A DNA stretch of 64,000 bases from DASXRU01 sp034665305 (GCA_034665305.1 JAXDFZ010000008.1:255749-319748); one strand, 5' to 3'; positions 24,094 to 34,478 are shown, counted from the stretch's first letter. Translations and numbers: made by a program. The notes: generated by a model from the letters alone, not told the origin.

Positions 24094-24210
24094 TAAGACA
24101 GGCATTCCTGCCTGTCCCTCTGAGCAATGCAACCAGCTTGCGGGCGGTAAGTTCTACCGGAAACTGATATTCCTTTGCAGGAGATGGACAGACACGAATG
24201 TCTGCCCTAC
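24094..24210. repeat. Diverged GGACAGGCA pair
   Basis: AAGACAGGCATTCCTGCCTG (from about 24095) and a second, altered unit GGACAGACACGAATGTCTGC (about 24186-24207) face each other across about 70 bases. The right unit is the variant also seen at 43498. An open frame running through it gives residues MDRHECLPYG, which are not part of a real protein. Confidence 0.75.
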
Positions 24211-24240
24211 GGTTTGAAAGCGAACGATGGCAACTTTGAG

Positions 24241-24483
24241 ATGATTTCGAACCTACCTGGCCAATCCGAAACCAAAAGCTGCTCCAGATGTCAGGCGAAT
24301 TTTTCCTGCGGCGCGCAGTCTGCGAAAGGCGACTGCTGGTGCAATGACCTGCCGCGCGTGGGCCCCTTCGGAGCTGAAGATCAGGATTGTCTTTGTCCGG
24401 AATGTCTCCGCCTTTCCATTGAAGCAGTAACCGAAAGTCAGCCAGAGGTGAAAGCGCCTGCCAGAATCGTCGAGAAGGCTTGA
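24241..24483 (+). CDS. Cysteine-rich CWC family small protein
   Basis: 80 residues from the ATG at 24241. It has the CWC pattern: CSRCQANFSCG, then DCWCNDLPRV, then DCLCPECLR, eight Cys in all, likely two metal (zinc) knuckles. These small proteins are widespread but their function is not established. The longer frame from 24175 starts in the palindromic repeat and is rejected. A short hairpin made from GAAGGTAGCCTTC overlaps its stop. It lies alone before the giant secreted-protein gene. Confidence 0.8.
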   Translation: MISNLPGQSETKSCSRCQANFSCGAQSAKGDCWCNDLPRVGPFGAEDQDCLCPECLRLSIEAVTESQPEVKAPARIVEKA

Positions 24484-24590
24484 AGGTAGCCTTCAGCTGA
24501 CTAACACCCTTAATCACTCGTTGAGTTGGTTGTATTAATCGCGGTAAACAACCAAGTCGTCAGCCCCGACATCTTAGACTGGCTCAGACA

Positions 24591-24598
24591 CCCCCCCC
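24591..24598 (+). other. C8 homopolymer in the leader of the giant secreted-protein gene
   Basis: Eight consecutive C at 24591-24598 lie 23 bases before the ATG at 24622, just upstream of the AAGGA ribosome site (24612-24616). Homopolymers of this length can change by slippage. Its position between the putative promoter area and the ribosome site could alter expression, but this is only a possibility. Confidence 0.4.
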
Positions 24599-24621
24599 GG
24601 CCTCATGTTTTAAGGATCTAA

Positions 24622-27600
24622 ATGAATAATTCACGTTCGCGAAAACTCTCCTCTCTGGCAGCGGTGTGTGCGCTGCTAATTGCCTTCGTCGTGACAGCCG
24701 TCTTTGCCAACCGAATAGTCGACGCGGCGTTTGCCGGTGCAGCGGCCAGCAAATCTAAATTAGCCGTTTCGGAATCATCCGTCGCCCAGGGAATTGCTGC
24801 CCGTTATGGCGAGTTGCCCCTCCGTTTTGAGCCCAACGAAGGACAAAGTGATCAGCGGGTAAAGTTTCTCTCTCGCGGGCCAGGATACGATTTGTTTCTG
24901 ACCGCAAATTGCGCAATTCTGACTCTGCAAAAACCGCAGGCTCCGGCCAAGGGGTCCCAACAACTGGAAGCAGCCAACGACCACAGTAATCCCTCCCCCG
25001 TGCAGTCTTCTGTTCTGCGTCTGGAAATGCTCGGCGCAAATACCGGAGCGCGTGTTACCGGTCAGGACCAATTGACGGGCAAGATCAATTACCTCATCGG
25101 TGCCGACCAGGAGCAATGGCACACCAATATTCCCACCTATGGCAAGGTCCGTTATGAAGCGATCTACCCAGGGGTGGACCTGGTTTACTACGGTAACCGA
25201 ACCGAGCTGGAGTATGACTTTGTCGTAAAGCCCGAAGGTGATCTCCAGGCGATCAGATTCCAGTTCGAAGGAGCTGACAAGATCGGAGTCGACGCCAGCG
25301 GAGATCTAAAACTCACGATCGAGAAATCCGAGGTTAAACTACGCAAGCCGATCATTTATCAGCTAACCGATACGGGTGAACGGCACGAGGTCAAGGGAAC
25401 CTACCTGCTCAAAGGCAAGCAAGTGGGATTCAAGGTAGGGTCGTTTGATTCGAGTAAGCCGCTGGTCATTGACCCCGTGCTTTCGTACTCCACCCTGTTG
25501 GGCGCGGGCAGCGACGAGTCCGCCAACGGGATCGCCGTCGACTCATCAGGCAACGCCTATATCACCGGCGTAACAAACTCCAGCAATTTTCCGACGACGC
25601 CGGGAGCCCTACAAACCACTGGCCCAACTTCCAGCGCTTTTGTTTCCAAACTCGATCCCACGGGGACCAATCTGGTTTATTCCACCTACCTGAGTGGCAG
25701 CGCCGGAGCAACGGCAAATGCGATTGCGATAGATGCAACGGGCAACGCCTATGTCACCGGATACACGTCGTCGGAAGATTTCCCGGCGGTCACGCCGCTG
25801 AAAACGAAAAACAGCTTTTTCAAAACTACGGACGGGGCAGCCAACTGGAATAACAACAATACCGGTCTTAGCGGGAACCTTACCGCCCTGGCTGTCGCTC
25901 CGAATTCTCCGAGTACGATCTATGCGGGCACCAGTGTTGGAGCTTACGTGAGCACCGACGCCGGCAGCACTTGGCAGAAGACAGCCACCGGGGGCCTGCC
26001 GACCTTTCCGAATGTGATCACTCTGGCAGTCGACCCGACGAATTCCCAGGTGGTTTATGCCGGAATCTTAAATGGGGGGTTGTACCGCACCACAAACGGA
26101 GGCGCTACCTGGGCCCGAATTACACTGCCGGTAATAAATGACGCTGTCGTCTTTGCGATTGCGTTTGACCCACTCACGCCAGCGACGATGTATTTGGGTT
26201 CCGGCAACGGCGCTTTCAAGAGCACGAACAGCGGCAACAGTTGGACTCAGCTAAGTTTTGGCAGCCCGGCCACTCCCAACGTGCGCGCGCTGGCAATTGA
26301 TCCCATCAGCCCGGCGACAATCTACGCGGGCACTTTTGGCAGCGGGTTTTTCAAGACGATCAACGGGGGTACGAATTGGACCGCAATGAATAGCGGTATG
26401 AACGGGACCACGATTACTGCCATCGCCATCGATCCGTCGAATACTTCGACGGTATATGCAGGTCACAGCGGCAGCATCGATAAGAGTATTAACGGGGCCA
26501 CCAGCTGGTCGCCCATCAATACTGGAGTGCCCGGTTTTGCAATCAGTGCGTTGATTGTGGATCCGTCGGCGCCGGCAACTGTCTATGCGGGGACGACCGG
26601 GGGTGGCGTGATTAAGACCACAAACGGTGGCAGCAGTTGGGCGCGGGTGAACGCCGGTCTTTGGAAGGCCAATATCGTGGCCCTGGTGCGCGATCCCACG
26701 AACCCCGCGACGCTATATGCCGCAGCCGGAAGCACTGCCGGTGAGGTAGATGTCTTTGTTTCGGAGTTGAACTCCTCCGGGTCGGCGTTGTTGTTTTCTA
26801 CTTTTTTGGGAGGAAGCGCCAGCGATTTTGGCTACGGGATCGCACTCGACGGAAGCGGCTTAGTGTACGTTGCCGGTCAAACCCAGTCGACAAACTTTCC
26901 CACCGTCAATGCGAGTCAATCCACTCCGGGTTCGTTCGACAGTTGCGGCGAAGCGTTTGTGGCGAAGTTGAATCTGGCGGCGCCCGCCATCGTCTATTCA
27001 ACTTATCTGGGCGGCGGCGGTTGTGACATTGCCCGCGCTATCGCGAGCGATATGAGCGGCAACGCTTATGTGACGGGAAACACCAGCTCGGCAAACTTTC
27101 CGACCTTAAGTGCTTTTCAACCAACCCGGGGAAGCCAGTTTTCTTCGGATGTCTTTGTCACGAAATTCAATAGTGGCGGCACGCTTGGTTATTCTACCTA
27201 TCTGGGTGGCGCCAACGATCAAACCGGGTTTGGAATCGCCGTTGATTCGTCCGGCAATGCCTACGTTACGGGCGTGACGAGTTCCGGTAATTTCCCGACT
27301 GCCAATCCGATTCAGGGCGCTAACGCGGGATTCGGGACAGATGCGTTCGTAACCAAGCTCAATCCCGGAGGTTCGGGTTTAGTCTATTCGACCTATCTGG
27401 GCGGCTCTGGTTCGGAGTCAGGACAGGGGATTGCCGTTGATGCAACGGGTAGTGCCTTTGTGACCGGCTATACGGCCTCCACTGATTTTCCCCTAGTGGT
27501 GGGAACGTTGCTGACAAAAAGTCCCTTCCATATAAGCACGGACAATGGCGCCCACTGGAGCGACGACAATTTCGGAGTCAAGGGGGGAACGCTGAACAGT

Positions 27601-30600
27601 ATCGTGCTCGATCCTGTTTCGCCCTCGACGATTTATGCAGGGACCAGCGGCGGGGTCTACAAAAGTACGGACGGCGGAAATAATTGGATTGCGAACAATA
27701 ACGGCCTTGGCTCTATCCAGATAGTACAAATCGTTGTTGACCCGCTCACCCCATCCAACGTGTACGCAGTTACGGACAATAGTATTTATAAGAGCACAAA
27801 TAGCGGCGGCGTTTGGGCCCCGGCCAGCAGTGGGCTTTTCAATGTGAACGTATTAGCGATCGATCCGTTAACGCCGGCGACACTTTACGCCGGGGTCGAT
27901 GGCAATGGGGTTTTCAAAAGCGTCAATGGCGGTGCGAACTGGGCGCCCACAGGATCGCCGGCAGTCACCGCGGAATCATTGGCAATCGATCCGACAACGC
28001 CGACGACTCTGTACTTTGCCGGCGCCAACAGCAATGGCGGAATATTCAAAAGCATTGATGCCGGAGCCACGTGGCAGAAGGTTGGCTTTAGCCAAACTGG
28101 TCCAAATGCGTCCTTTGTGGCGATTAGCCCGATAAATCCGGCGAAGGTCTTCGCGATCACCAGCACCGGTCTGTTTCGCAGCATCGACGGCGGAGTAAAT
28201 TGGACTTCGTTGGGCGCCCAGCCTTCCCTCCCCAGGAAAATCGTTTTCGATCCGCTGAACGCGACCACGGTCTATCAGGTATCTCCATTGCAGGGGATTC
28301 TCCGAAGTACTGACGATGGCCAGACCTGGAGAGCGGTCAATAACGGATTGCGGTCGGCATCCGCCACCGCGCTCACCATCAATGCTGCTAACCCGACGAC
28401 ACTGTATGCCGGGGTCTCTGCCCTGACCGATGACGACGCGTTTGTGAGCAAGCTGAATCCGGCCGGGAGCACCCTGGTATATTCAACCTTGCTCGGGGGC
28501 TCTCCAATCACCAATCTTTCCGACACCAGCAGCGATATTGGAAAAGCTATTGCGCTTGATTCGGCAGGGAACGCCTATGTTGCCGGCTCGACTCGGTCGC
28601 CGGGTTTTCTCACAACGTCGAATTCGTACCAGCCGTTCAATAGAGGATTTTCCGATGCTTTCGTAGCAAAGATAGGCATGTCTTACGTCATTAGTGGGCA
28701 GGTGCTGGATGCCAGCAACGCCCCGATAAGTGGCGCGATAGTTAGTCTAAGTGATGGCACTTCCATAAGTTCGGTTACCACCGATAGCAGTGGCTCCTAT
28801 CTGTTCTCGCATTTACGCGAGGGCGGAAGCTTTACGGTAAGCGCCGCCAAACCCCACTTCACGATGGCTCCTCAGAGTCAGACCTTCAACAATCTGACCA
28901 GCAATCAAACGGTCAACTTCATCGCTACGGCGACCAACGCAGTCTTTTACACGATCAATGGCACCGTAACGAATAACGGCTTGGGATTGAGCGGTGTGCA
29001 ATTGACCCTCTCAGGATCGCAGGCACAGTCGGCCATTAGCGACGCCAACGCAAATTACTCGTTTACTCTCGCGGGCGGCGGCGACTATACGGTTACTCCG
29101 GGCGCGCTGGGTTTCACATTTACTCCGCCCAATCAAACCTTCAACAATCTGAGCGCGGATCAGACCGCCAACTTCACGGCGAACCGCCAGAACTTCGTCG
29201 TGACTAATGTTAATAACCATGGCACCGGTTCGTTTCGTCAGACGATTCTCGACGCTAACGCGACGGCGGGCACCGATACAATAACTTTCAATATTCCGGG
29301 CGGTGGAATTCAAACCATCAATTTGCTCGTCGCTCTGCCGGAGGTTACGGACCCTGTAATCATCGACGGGACCACGCAGCCTGGCTATTCCGGATCGCCC
29401 CTGGTTGAACTGAACGGGGCTTCCGTGTCAGGCGGGAATGGTTACGGCCTCGTGCTCAAGGGCGGTGACAGTACTGTTCGGGGATTGGCAATAGGCCGCT
29501 TTAGTGCCGGCGGAATTTGGTTAAATTCCAGCAACAACAACACAATTCAGGGTAATTACATTGGACTTGATCCAACGGGAACTATCAAGCGCGCCAATCC
29601 GATCGGGATATTGTTTAGTAGTTCATCAAACAATCTCATAGGAGGAGTGACTGCAGCCGCCCGCAACGTCATCTCGGGGAACGGTGATGGAGTAGCAGTA
29701 ACCGGCACCAATAACGTAGTGCAGGGTAATTTCATCGGTACTGATCCGACCGGTACGATTGCGCTCGGTAACGGAACTTCTGGTGTCAGCATCTCTGGGT
29801 CGCCTGCGTTTACCAACAATCTAATTGGTGGAACTGCGGCCGGGGCCGGAAACCTTATCTCCGGAAATCAGAGAGGTGTCTACTTGTTCTCTCCGGGGAA
29901 CTCGGTCCAGGGCAATCTGATTGGAACGGACGTTACGGGAACCAAGAAACTTGGCAATAGCACGGGTATCAATGCGACCGGGGCGAATACCCTGATCGGC
30001 GGCTTAACTCCCGGATCCAGAAATGTCATTTCGGGCAACAGCGCCGACGGAGTGGTGTTCGGAGGCGCCGGCAGCCGTTTGCAAGGCAACTTCATTGGCA
30101 CTGACATCACGGGGAGTGTAGCGCTGGGTAATGGAGGCAGTGGCGTGGTCGCAGGCAATCTCGCCTTGATTGGCGGCACCACACCGGAGGCGAGAAATAT
30201 AATTTCCGGCAATGGCGGATCTGGAAACATCTCGCTTGGCTCAAACAACGCGGGTTCCGAAACAACCGTCCAGGGAAACTATATCGGAACCGATGTCACC
30301 GGCAACGTGGCGTTGGCGCCCCCGGGGCCTAGTATCTTTTCCGGTATCACAGTATCCAGCAGCATCAACAACGTCATAGGCGGCTTAGTACCGGGTGCGC
30401 AAAACGTAATCTCAGGTAACACGCTGGTTGGGATAGATCTTGACGGGTCAACCGTAAACAATACTATCCAGGGGAACATCATCGGTCTGAACGCCGCCGG
30501 CACTGCTCCGCTAGCCAACGCCTTTGGAGGCATTCGGGTATCGTGGAACAACAACCTGATTGGCGGCGATCAGGCCGGCGCGGCTAACAGGATTGGTCAT

Positions 30601-33600
30601 AATGGCGGGCCGGGGGTCTACGTCTCTTCCGGAACCGGAAATATCGTGCGCGGCAATTCGATCTTTTCCAACGGCGAACTGGGAATCGATCTAGGACTGG
30701 TTGGGATTAACGCGAACGATCTTACTGATCCGGACACGGGCGGCAACAACCTGCAAAACTTTCCGCTGTTGAGTTCCGTAATTTCCGATGGCGCTGCGAC
30801 AACGGTTCAGGGATCACTTAACTCAGCACCTAACACAACCTTTCGGATTGATTTCTATTCGAATGCTGCCTGCGATCCTTCAGGGAACGGCGAAGGTGCG
30901 CAGTTCATGGGGAATACCAATGTGACCACTGCGGCGGATGGCAACGCAGTTGTCAACGTTACGCTCCCAACGCCGCTGCCCACGGGAAGGACCGTGGTTG
31001 CCACTGCGACCGATCCGAATGGAAACACATCGGAGTTCTCCGCTTGCAATTCAAGCCAGACGGCCGGCAGCATCCAGTTCAGCTCCGCATCTTACTTTTC
31101 GCTGGAAGACGTTGGAAATCTAATCATTACCGTAATGCGGACCGGCGGCACCAAGGGAACCCTTTCCGTAAACTACGCCAGCGCCGACGGGACTGCGCTG
31201 GCAGGATCCGATTACACGGCCGTCTCCGGAACGCTGGTGTTCGCTGACGGCGAAACCAGCAAGACCTTCACGGTTCCGGTCGTCAACGACGGCGTGACCG
31301 AACCTGATGAAACATTTCGCTTGATCCTGGGTGGAATAACCAACTTAGAAAACCTGGGCAATCCCAATCCAGCCACTGTAACCTTGCAGGCGAACACGAC
31401 GCCTCTTTACGTCATCGTAAACCCCACCACCCCGTTGGACACCATCGATGTGGTTGAGGGCAATAGTGGAACAACGAACGCGATCGTAACTGTAGGTCTA
31501 TCCTCGGCGACCGGACGCACCGTGACCGCGGATTACGCGACCACTTCGGGCACTGCAACCAGCGGTGTAGATTTCACCCCGGTTTCCGGAACCTTAACCT
31601 TTGCACCTGGCGTGACGCGGCAATCCTTCAGCTTTCCGATCATCGGCGATACTTTAAACGAACTGAATGAGACGGTTCCGATTGTCCTGTCGAATGTCAC
31701 GAACGCAAGTACCTTTCAGGACGCTTTTGTTCGGATCATCAACGACGATCCGCTGCCGGGTCTTTCTATCAATGACGTGAGTGTAACGGAAGGCAATTCC
31801 GGAACCAGCACTCTGAATTTCACTGTCAGCCTGTTGCCGGTGAGTGGCCGGACCGTTCGGGTGAATTACGCCACCGCAAACAGCACCGCGACGGCAACCA
31901 GCGATTTTGTGGGCACCAGCGGGCAGTTGACGTTCAATGCCGGCGAAACCAGCAAGACAGTTGCCGTAACGATTAATGGTGACACTACGGTCGAAGGGGA
32001 CGAGACATTCTTCGTTGATCTAACGACTCCGGTCGCGGCGAGCATTACTCGTTCGCGCGGTACGGGAACAATCACGAACGATGACGGCGCGACATCGGTG
32101 TCGTTCAGCACGGCGAATTACAGCAAGAGCGAAGGTGGTGGAAGCACCAACATAACGGTCACGCGAACGGGTGACATTTCAGGCGCGTCATCGGTGGAGT
32201 TTCGCACCGGCGGTAACAGTTTTGTTGCCTGCGACGTTCTCGGTGGCCTGGCGGTGCAGAACTGCGATTTCGTAGTCAGCGCCGGCACACTGACGTTCGC
32301 CGCCGGTCAGGCCAGTCGCACATTTCCGGTGATGATTTACGACGACGCCTACGTGGAGGGCAACGAGACGCTTAGCCTGACGCTGATGAATCCGGTCGGC
32401 GCAACCCTCGGTAGCCTGAGCACTGCCAGCCTGATGATTCTGGACAACGATTCCGCCGGAGCACCGTCGATTGCGGCCAAGACATTTGTAGCCACGCTCT
32501 CCAGTGGTCAGGAAGTTCCGCCTACGGGAACCAATGGCAAAGGCGGCGGACTGGTCCAACTGGACGCTCTCGAAACGGGTGCTAAAGTCGGATTACTCTT
32601 CTCAAATCTCAGCAGTGCGGAAATGGATGCCCACATACATGGACCGGCCGCCCCCGGAGCAAATGCCCCCATACTTTTCCCCTTGCCGGCGGGAACCTTC
32701 AACGGATTTGGTATCAGCCCGACGGCGCAACAGGTGGGAGATCTGAAAGCCAACCTGGACTACATGAATGTTCACAGCAGCAACTTTACCGGCGGAGAGA
32801 TTCGGGGCCAGTTGCTGTGGAACCCGCTGAACGAAGCGCAGTACTTTGTGCAGCAGCACTACTTCGATTTCCTGGGCCGGCTGCCGGACCAGGGCGGACT
32901 CGATTACTGGACTAATGAGCTAAACGTTTGCGGCACTGATGTGCAATGCCTGCGTGACCGCTCTGTGGGAGTGTCGAACGCGTTTTTCTACGAGGACGAG
33001 TACCAGCAGACGGCCTCATACGTGTTCCTGCTCTACCGGGCTTCGTTTGGCAACACGCAGCCGTTTCCCAATCCGGATCCGGCAAATCCGACCGAAGCGA
33101 ATAAACTCCCCCGCTATCTCTCGTTCGTGAGAGATCGGGCGCAGGTAGTGGGCGGCAGCGGGCTGGCGGCATCACAACTCGCGCTGGCAAATAATTTTGT
33201 GCAGCGGCCGGAGTTTGTGACGAAATATCCGTCGAGCCTATCCACGGGAGCGCAATTTGTGGATGCGGTGTTGGCTAATATTCAAAGTGCCGACGGCGCG
33301 AGCTTTGCGGCGGCCGATCGAACTGGCTTGATTACGCACTTCAACAACGGTGGGCGGGGACTGGTAATGTTTCACTTGGCGAATGACTACTGGAACGGTT
33401 GCAGCCGTCTGCCGGGAAGTCCATCTGCGCCATGCGTGCCGGCCGGGATGGGCGCGGCGGTGGACAACCGCGTCTTCATCGATGCAGAGTACAACCGCTC
33501 GTTTGTATATTCGCAGTACTCAGGTTATCTGCGGCGCGATTCCGACATTGACGGATTTATCTTCTGGCTGAACCAGGTCAGCGGGGCGCCCCCGCGGAAC

Positions 33601-33705
33601 GTGGCGAAGCAGCACGGTATGGTCTGCGCCTTTATTACTTCAGCCGAGTATCAGTTACGTTTCGGCGCCGGCGCGCCACGGACAAATGCAGAGTGCGTCC
33701 CGTAG
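24622..33705 (+). CDS. Giant secreted multi-domain protein (SBBP, sortilin-like propellers, beta-helix, Calx-beta, CHRD, DUF4214)
   Basis: 3,027 residues with an N-terminal signal (hydrophobic stretch about 10-30). Approximate domains: 65-290 DUF7948-like (LRFEPNEGQSD to PLVIDPVLSYST); 290-390, 710-960 and 1270-1350 SBBP repeats (DSSGNAYVTG units); 397-707 and 967-1267 sortilin/YCF48-like propellers (TTNGGATW units with PATLYAG); 1353-1437 and 1443-1523 carboxypeptidase-regulatory-like folds; 1527-2033 right-handed beta-helix (NVISGN and VQGNFIGTD units); 2150-2613 four Calx-beta domains; 2617-2733 CHRD; 2737-3027 DUF4214. All are extracellular or adhesion-type modules and no catalytic motif is visible. 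Inferred role: surface adhesin or matrix protein. Confidence 0.9.
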   Translation: MNNSRSRKLSSLAAVCALLIAFVVTAVFANRIVDAAFAGAAASKSKLAVSESSVAQGIAARYGELPLRFEPNEGQSDQRVKFLSRGPGYDLFLTANCAILTLQKPQAPAKGSQQLEAANDHSNPSPVQSSVLRLEMLGANTGARVTGQDQLTGKINYLIGADQEQWHTNIPTYGKVRYEAIYPGVDLVYYGNRTELEYDFVVKPEGDLQAIRFQFEGADKIGVDASGDLKLTIEKSEVKLRKPIIYQLTDTGERHEVKGTYLLKGKQVGFKVGSFDSSKPLVIDPVLSYSTLLGAGSDESANGIAVDSSGNAYITGVTNSSNFPTTPGALQTTGPTSSAFVSKLDPTGTNLVYSTYLSGSAGATANAIAIDATGNAYVTGYTSSEDFPAVTPLKTKNSFFKTTDGAANWNNNNTGLSGNLTALAVAPNSPSTIYAGTSVGAYVSTDAGSTWQKTATGGLPTFPNVITLAVDPTNSQVVYAGILNGGLYRTTNGGATWARITLPVINDAVVFAIAFDPLTPATMYLGSGNGAFKSTNSGNSWTQLSFGSPATPNVRALAIDPISPATIYAGTFGSGFFKTINGGTNWTAMNSGMNGTTITAIAIDPSNTSTVYAGHSGSIDKSINGATSWSPINTGVPGFAISALIVDPSAPATVYAGTTGGGVIKTTNGGSSWARVNAGLWKANIVALVRDPTNPATLYAAAGSTAGEVDVFVSELNSSGSALLFSTFLGGSASDFGYGIALDGSGLVYVAGQTQSTNFPTVNASQSTPGSFDSCGEAFVAKLNLAAPAIVYSTYLGGGGCDIARAIASDMSGNAYVTGNTSSANFPTLSAFQPTRGSQFSSDVFVTKFNSGGTLGYSTYLGGANDQTGFGIAVDSSGNAYVTGVTSSGNFPTANPIQGANAGFGTDAFVTKLNPGGSGLVYSTYLGGSGSESGQGIAVDATGSAFVTGYTASTDFPLVVGTLLTKSPFHISTDNGAHWSDDNFGVKGGTLNSIVLDPVSPSTIYAGTSGGVYKSTDGGNNWIANNNGLGSIQIVQIVVDPLTPSNVYAVTDNSIYKSTNSGGVWAPASSGLFNVNVLAIDPLTPATLYAGVDGNGVFKSVNGGANWAPTGSPAVTAESLAIDPTTPTTLYFAGANSNGGIFKSIDAGATWQKVGFSQTGPNASFVAISPINPAKVFAITSTGLFRSIDGGVNWTSLGAQPSLPRKIVFDPLNATTVYQVSPLQGILRSTDDGQTWRAVNNGLRSASATALTINAANPTTLYAGVSALTDDDAFVSKLNPAGSTLVYSTLLGGSPITNLSDTSSDIGKAIALDSAGNAYVAGSTRSPGFLTTSNSYQPFNRGFSDAFVAKIGMSYVISGQVLDASNAPISGAIVSLSDGTSISSVTTDSSGSYLFSHLREGGSFTVSAAKPHFTMAPQSQTFNNLTSNQTVNFIATATNAVFYTINGTVTNNGLGLSGVQLTLSGSQAQSAISDANANYSFTLAGGGDYTVTPGALGFTFTPPNQTFNNLSADQTANFTANRQNFVVTNVNNHGTGSFRQTILDANATAGTDTITFNIPGGGIQTINLLVALPEVTDPVIIDGTTQPGYSGSPLVELNGASVSGGNGYGLVLKGGDSTVRGLAIGRFSAGGIWLNSSNNNTIQGNYIGLDPTGTIKRANPIGILFSSSSNNLIGGVTAAARNVISGNGDGVAVTGTNNVVQGNFIGTDPTGTIALGNGTSGVSISGSPAFTNNLIGGTAAGAGNLISGNQRGVYLFSPGNSVQGNLIGTDVTGTKKLGNSTGINATGANTLIGGLTPGSRNVISGNSADGVVFGGAGSRLQGNFIGTDITGSVALGNGGSGVVAGNLALIGGTTPEARNIISGNGGSGNISLGSNNAGSETTVQGNYIGTDVTGNVALAPPGPSIFSGITVSSSINNVIGGLVPGAQNVISGNTLVGIDLDGSTVNNTIQGNIIGLNAAGTAPLANAFGGIRVSWNNNLIGGDQAGAANRIGHNGGPGVYVSSGTGNIVRGNSIFSNGELGIDLGLVGINANDLTDPDTGGNNLQNFPLLSSVISDGAATTVQGSLNSAPNTTFRIDFYSNAACDPSGNGEGAQFMGNTNVTTAADGNAVVNVTLPTPLPTGRTVVATATDPNGNTSEFSACNSSQTAGSIQFSSASYFSLEDVGNLIITVMRTGGTKGTLSVNYASADGTALAGSDYTAVSGTLVFADGETSKTFTVPVVNDGVTEPDETFRLILGGITNLENLGNPNPATVTLQANTTPLYVIVNPTTPLDTIDVVEGNSGTTNAIVTVGLSSATGRTVTADYATTSGTATSGVDFTPVSGTLTFAPGVTRQSFSFPIIGDTLNELNETVPIVLSNVTNASTFQDAFVRIINDDPLPGLSINDVSVTEGNSGTSTLNFTVSLLPVSGRTVRVNYATANSTATATSDFVGTSGQLTFNAGETSKTVAVTINGDTTVEGDETFFVDLTTPVAASITRSRGTGTITNDDGATSVSFSTANYSKSEGGGSTNITVTRTGDISGASSVEFRTGGNSFVACDVLGGLAVQNCDFVVSAGTLTFAAGQASRTFPVMIYDDAYVEGNETLSLTLMNPVGATLGSLSTASLMILDNDSAGAPSIAAKTFVATLSSGQEVPPTGTNGKGGGLVQLDALETGAKVGLLFSNLSSAEMDAHIHGPAAPGANAPILFPLPAGTFNGFGISPTAQQVGDLKANLDYMNVHSSNFTGGEIRGQLLWNPLNEAQYFVQQHYFDFLGRLPDQGGLDYWTNELNVCGTDVQCLRDRSVGVSNAFFYEDEYQQTASYVFLLYRASFGNTQPFPNPDPANPTEANKLPRYLSFVRDRAQVVGGSGLAASQLALANNFVQRPEFVTKYPSSLSTGAQFVDAVLANIQSADGASFAAADRTGLITHFNNGGRGLVMFHLANDYWNGCSRLPGSPSAPCVPAGMGAAVDNRVFIDAEYNRSFVYSQYSGYLRRDSDIDGFIFWLNQVSGAPPRNVAKQHGMVCAFITSAEYQLRFGAGAPRTNAECVP

Positions 33706-33706
33706 C

Positions 33707-33766
33707 AGTGGCACAGACTTCACTCTGTGTTCTGAGAACAATTCACAGACTGAAGTCTGTGCTACA
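33707..33766. repeat. TGGCACAGACTTCAGTCTG-type palindrome
   Basis: Left arm GTGGCACAGACTTCACTCTG and right arm CACAGACTGAAGTCTGTG, about 18 bases apart. The same family occurs at 59652-59720. It starts one base after the stop of the giant gene and ends at the start of the DUF5522 gene. Confidence 0.85.
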
Positions 33767-33767
33767 A

Positions 33768-33995
33768 GTGATCGCAAAATCAGATCCAACTGAAGCGAAT
33801 TCGCCGTCGGAAAAAGATGACCCGCCAGGCGCTGCCCCGGGGAGCTCGGCTCTGGATGCGCCGTCATTGGTGGAAGGCGACGACTACTATTGGGAAGGAC
33901 CAGCCATGGTTTTCACCGCGAACTTCCTGCTGCGCCGCGGTTACTGCTGCGAGAGCGGTTGCCGCCACTGTCCGTATCCCAAGGCTGAGAGGTAG
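33768..33995 (+). CDS. DUF5522 family small protein
   Basis: 75 residues from a GTG at 33768. The conserved core is LVEGDDYYWEGPAMVFTANF followed by LLRRGYCCESGCRHCPYPK, with four Cys and one His suggesting a metal site. This is the DUF5522 pattern, function unknown. The frame remains open to 33693, but that part translates the palindromic repeat and the end of the giant gene, so GTG is preferred. No good ribosome site is seen. It stops ten bases before the CusF-like gene. Confidence 0.75.
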   Translation: MIAKSDPTEANSPSEKDDPPGAAPGSSALDAPSLVEGDDYYWEGPAMVFTANFLLRRGYCCESGCRHCPYPKAER

Positions 33996-34004
33996 GGAAG
34001 AGAA

Positions 34005-34385
34005 GTGTCCGCTATTCCTGAAAGATTGCGCTCAATGCGTTCGCGCTGGTTGGGTCTGGCTTTACTGCCCACGTTAGCACTGACCGTTTGTAGTCGTCCG
34101 CCCGCCGCGACGGAATCGACCCGGGCCGCTAACCCACCCGGCGCCTCGCCAACGGCTGCAGTCAAAACCTACCGCGGCGTGGGCGTAGTTGTCGCGTTGA
34201 ACGTCGCCAAGCTGGTCGTTGAGATCAACCACGAAGACATTCCGGATCTCATGCCCGCGATGCAGATGTCATTTTACGTAAAGGATAAATCGCTGCTTAA
34301 TGGTCTCAAACGGAACGACCGAATCGAGTTCACGCTGGAGAACGGCGTCGGCGGTTTGAAGATTACGGAGATTAAGAAGCGATAG
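34005..34385 (+). CDS. CusF-like copper-binding lipoprotein
   Basis: 126 residues starting at GTG with GGGAAGAG just upstream. A basic N-terminus and hydrophobic stretch end at Cys29 (LALTVC), a probable lipoprotein signal. Residues about 53-125 form a CusF-type small barrel with His76, Met83, Met86 and Met88 (INHEDIPDLMPAMQMSF), the Cu(I)-binding set. The same fold is fused to the SCO protein at 5351-6262. Inferred role: envelope copper handling. No efflux pump gene is adjacent. Confidence 0.85.
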   Translation: MSAIPERLRSMRSRWLGLALLPTLALTVCSRPPAATESTRAANPPGASPTAAVKTYRGVGVVVALNVAKLVVEINHEDIPDLMPAMQMSFYVKDKSLLNGLKRNDRIEFTLENGVGGLKITEIKKR

Positions 34386-34478
34386 TCGGCAGACGGGGGG
34401 ACAGGCGGCAGGGGCAGTCGGCAGGAGCACTAGCTTCCGCGTCAGGTCTCCGAGTCGTTCCTGCTCCCGCCTCCTGAT

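Noticed and set aside
33707..33730. Sigma-54 -24/-12 promoter suggested by TGGCAC
   Set aside because: The TGGCAC belongs to a palindromic repeat found twice, and the downstream spacing lacks the GC of a -12 element.
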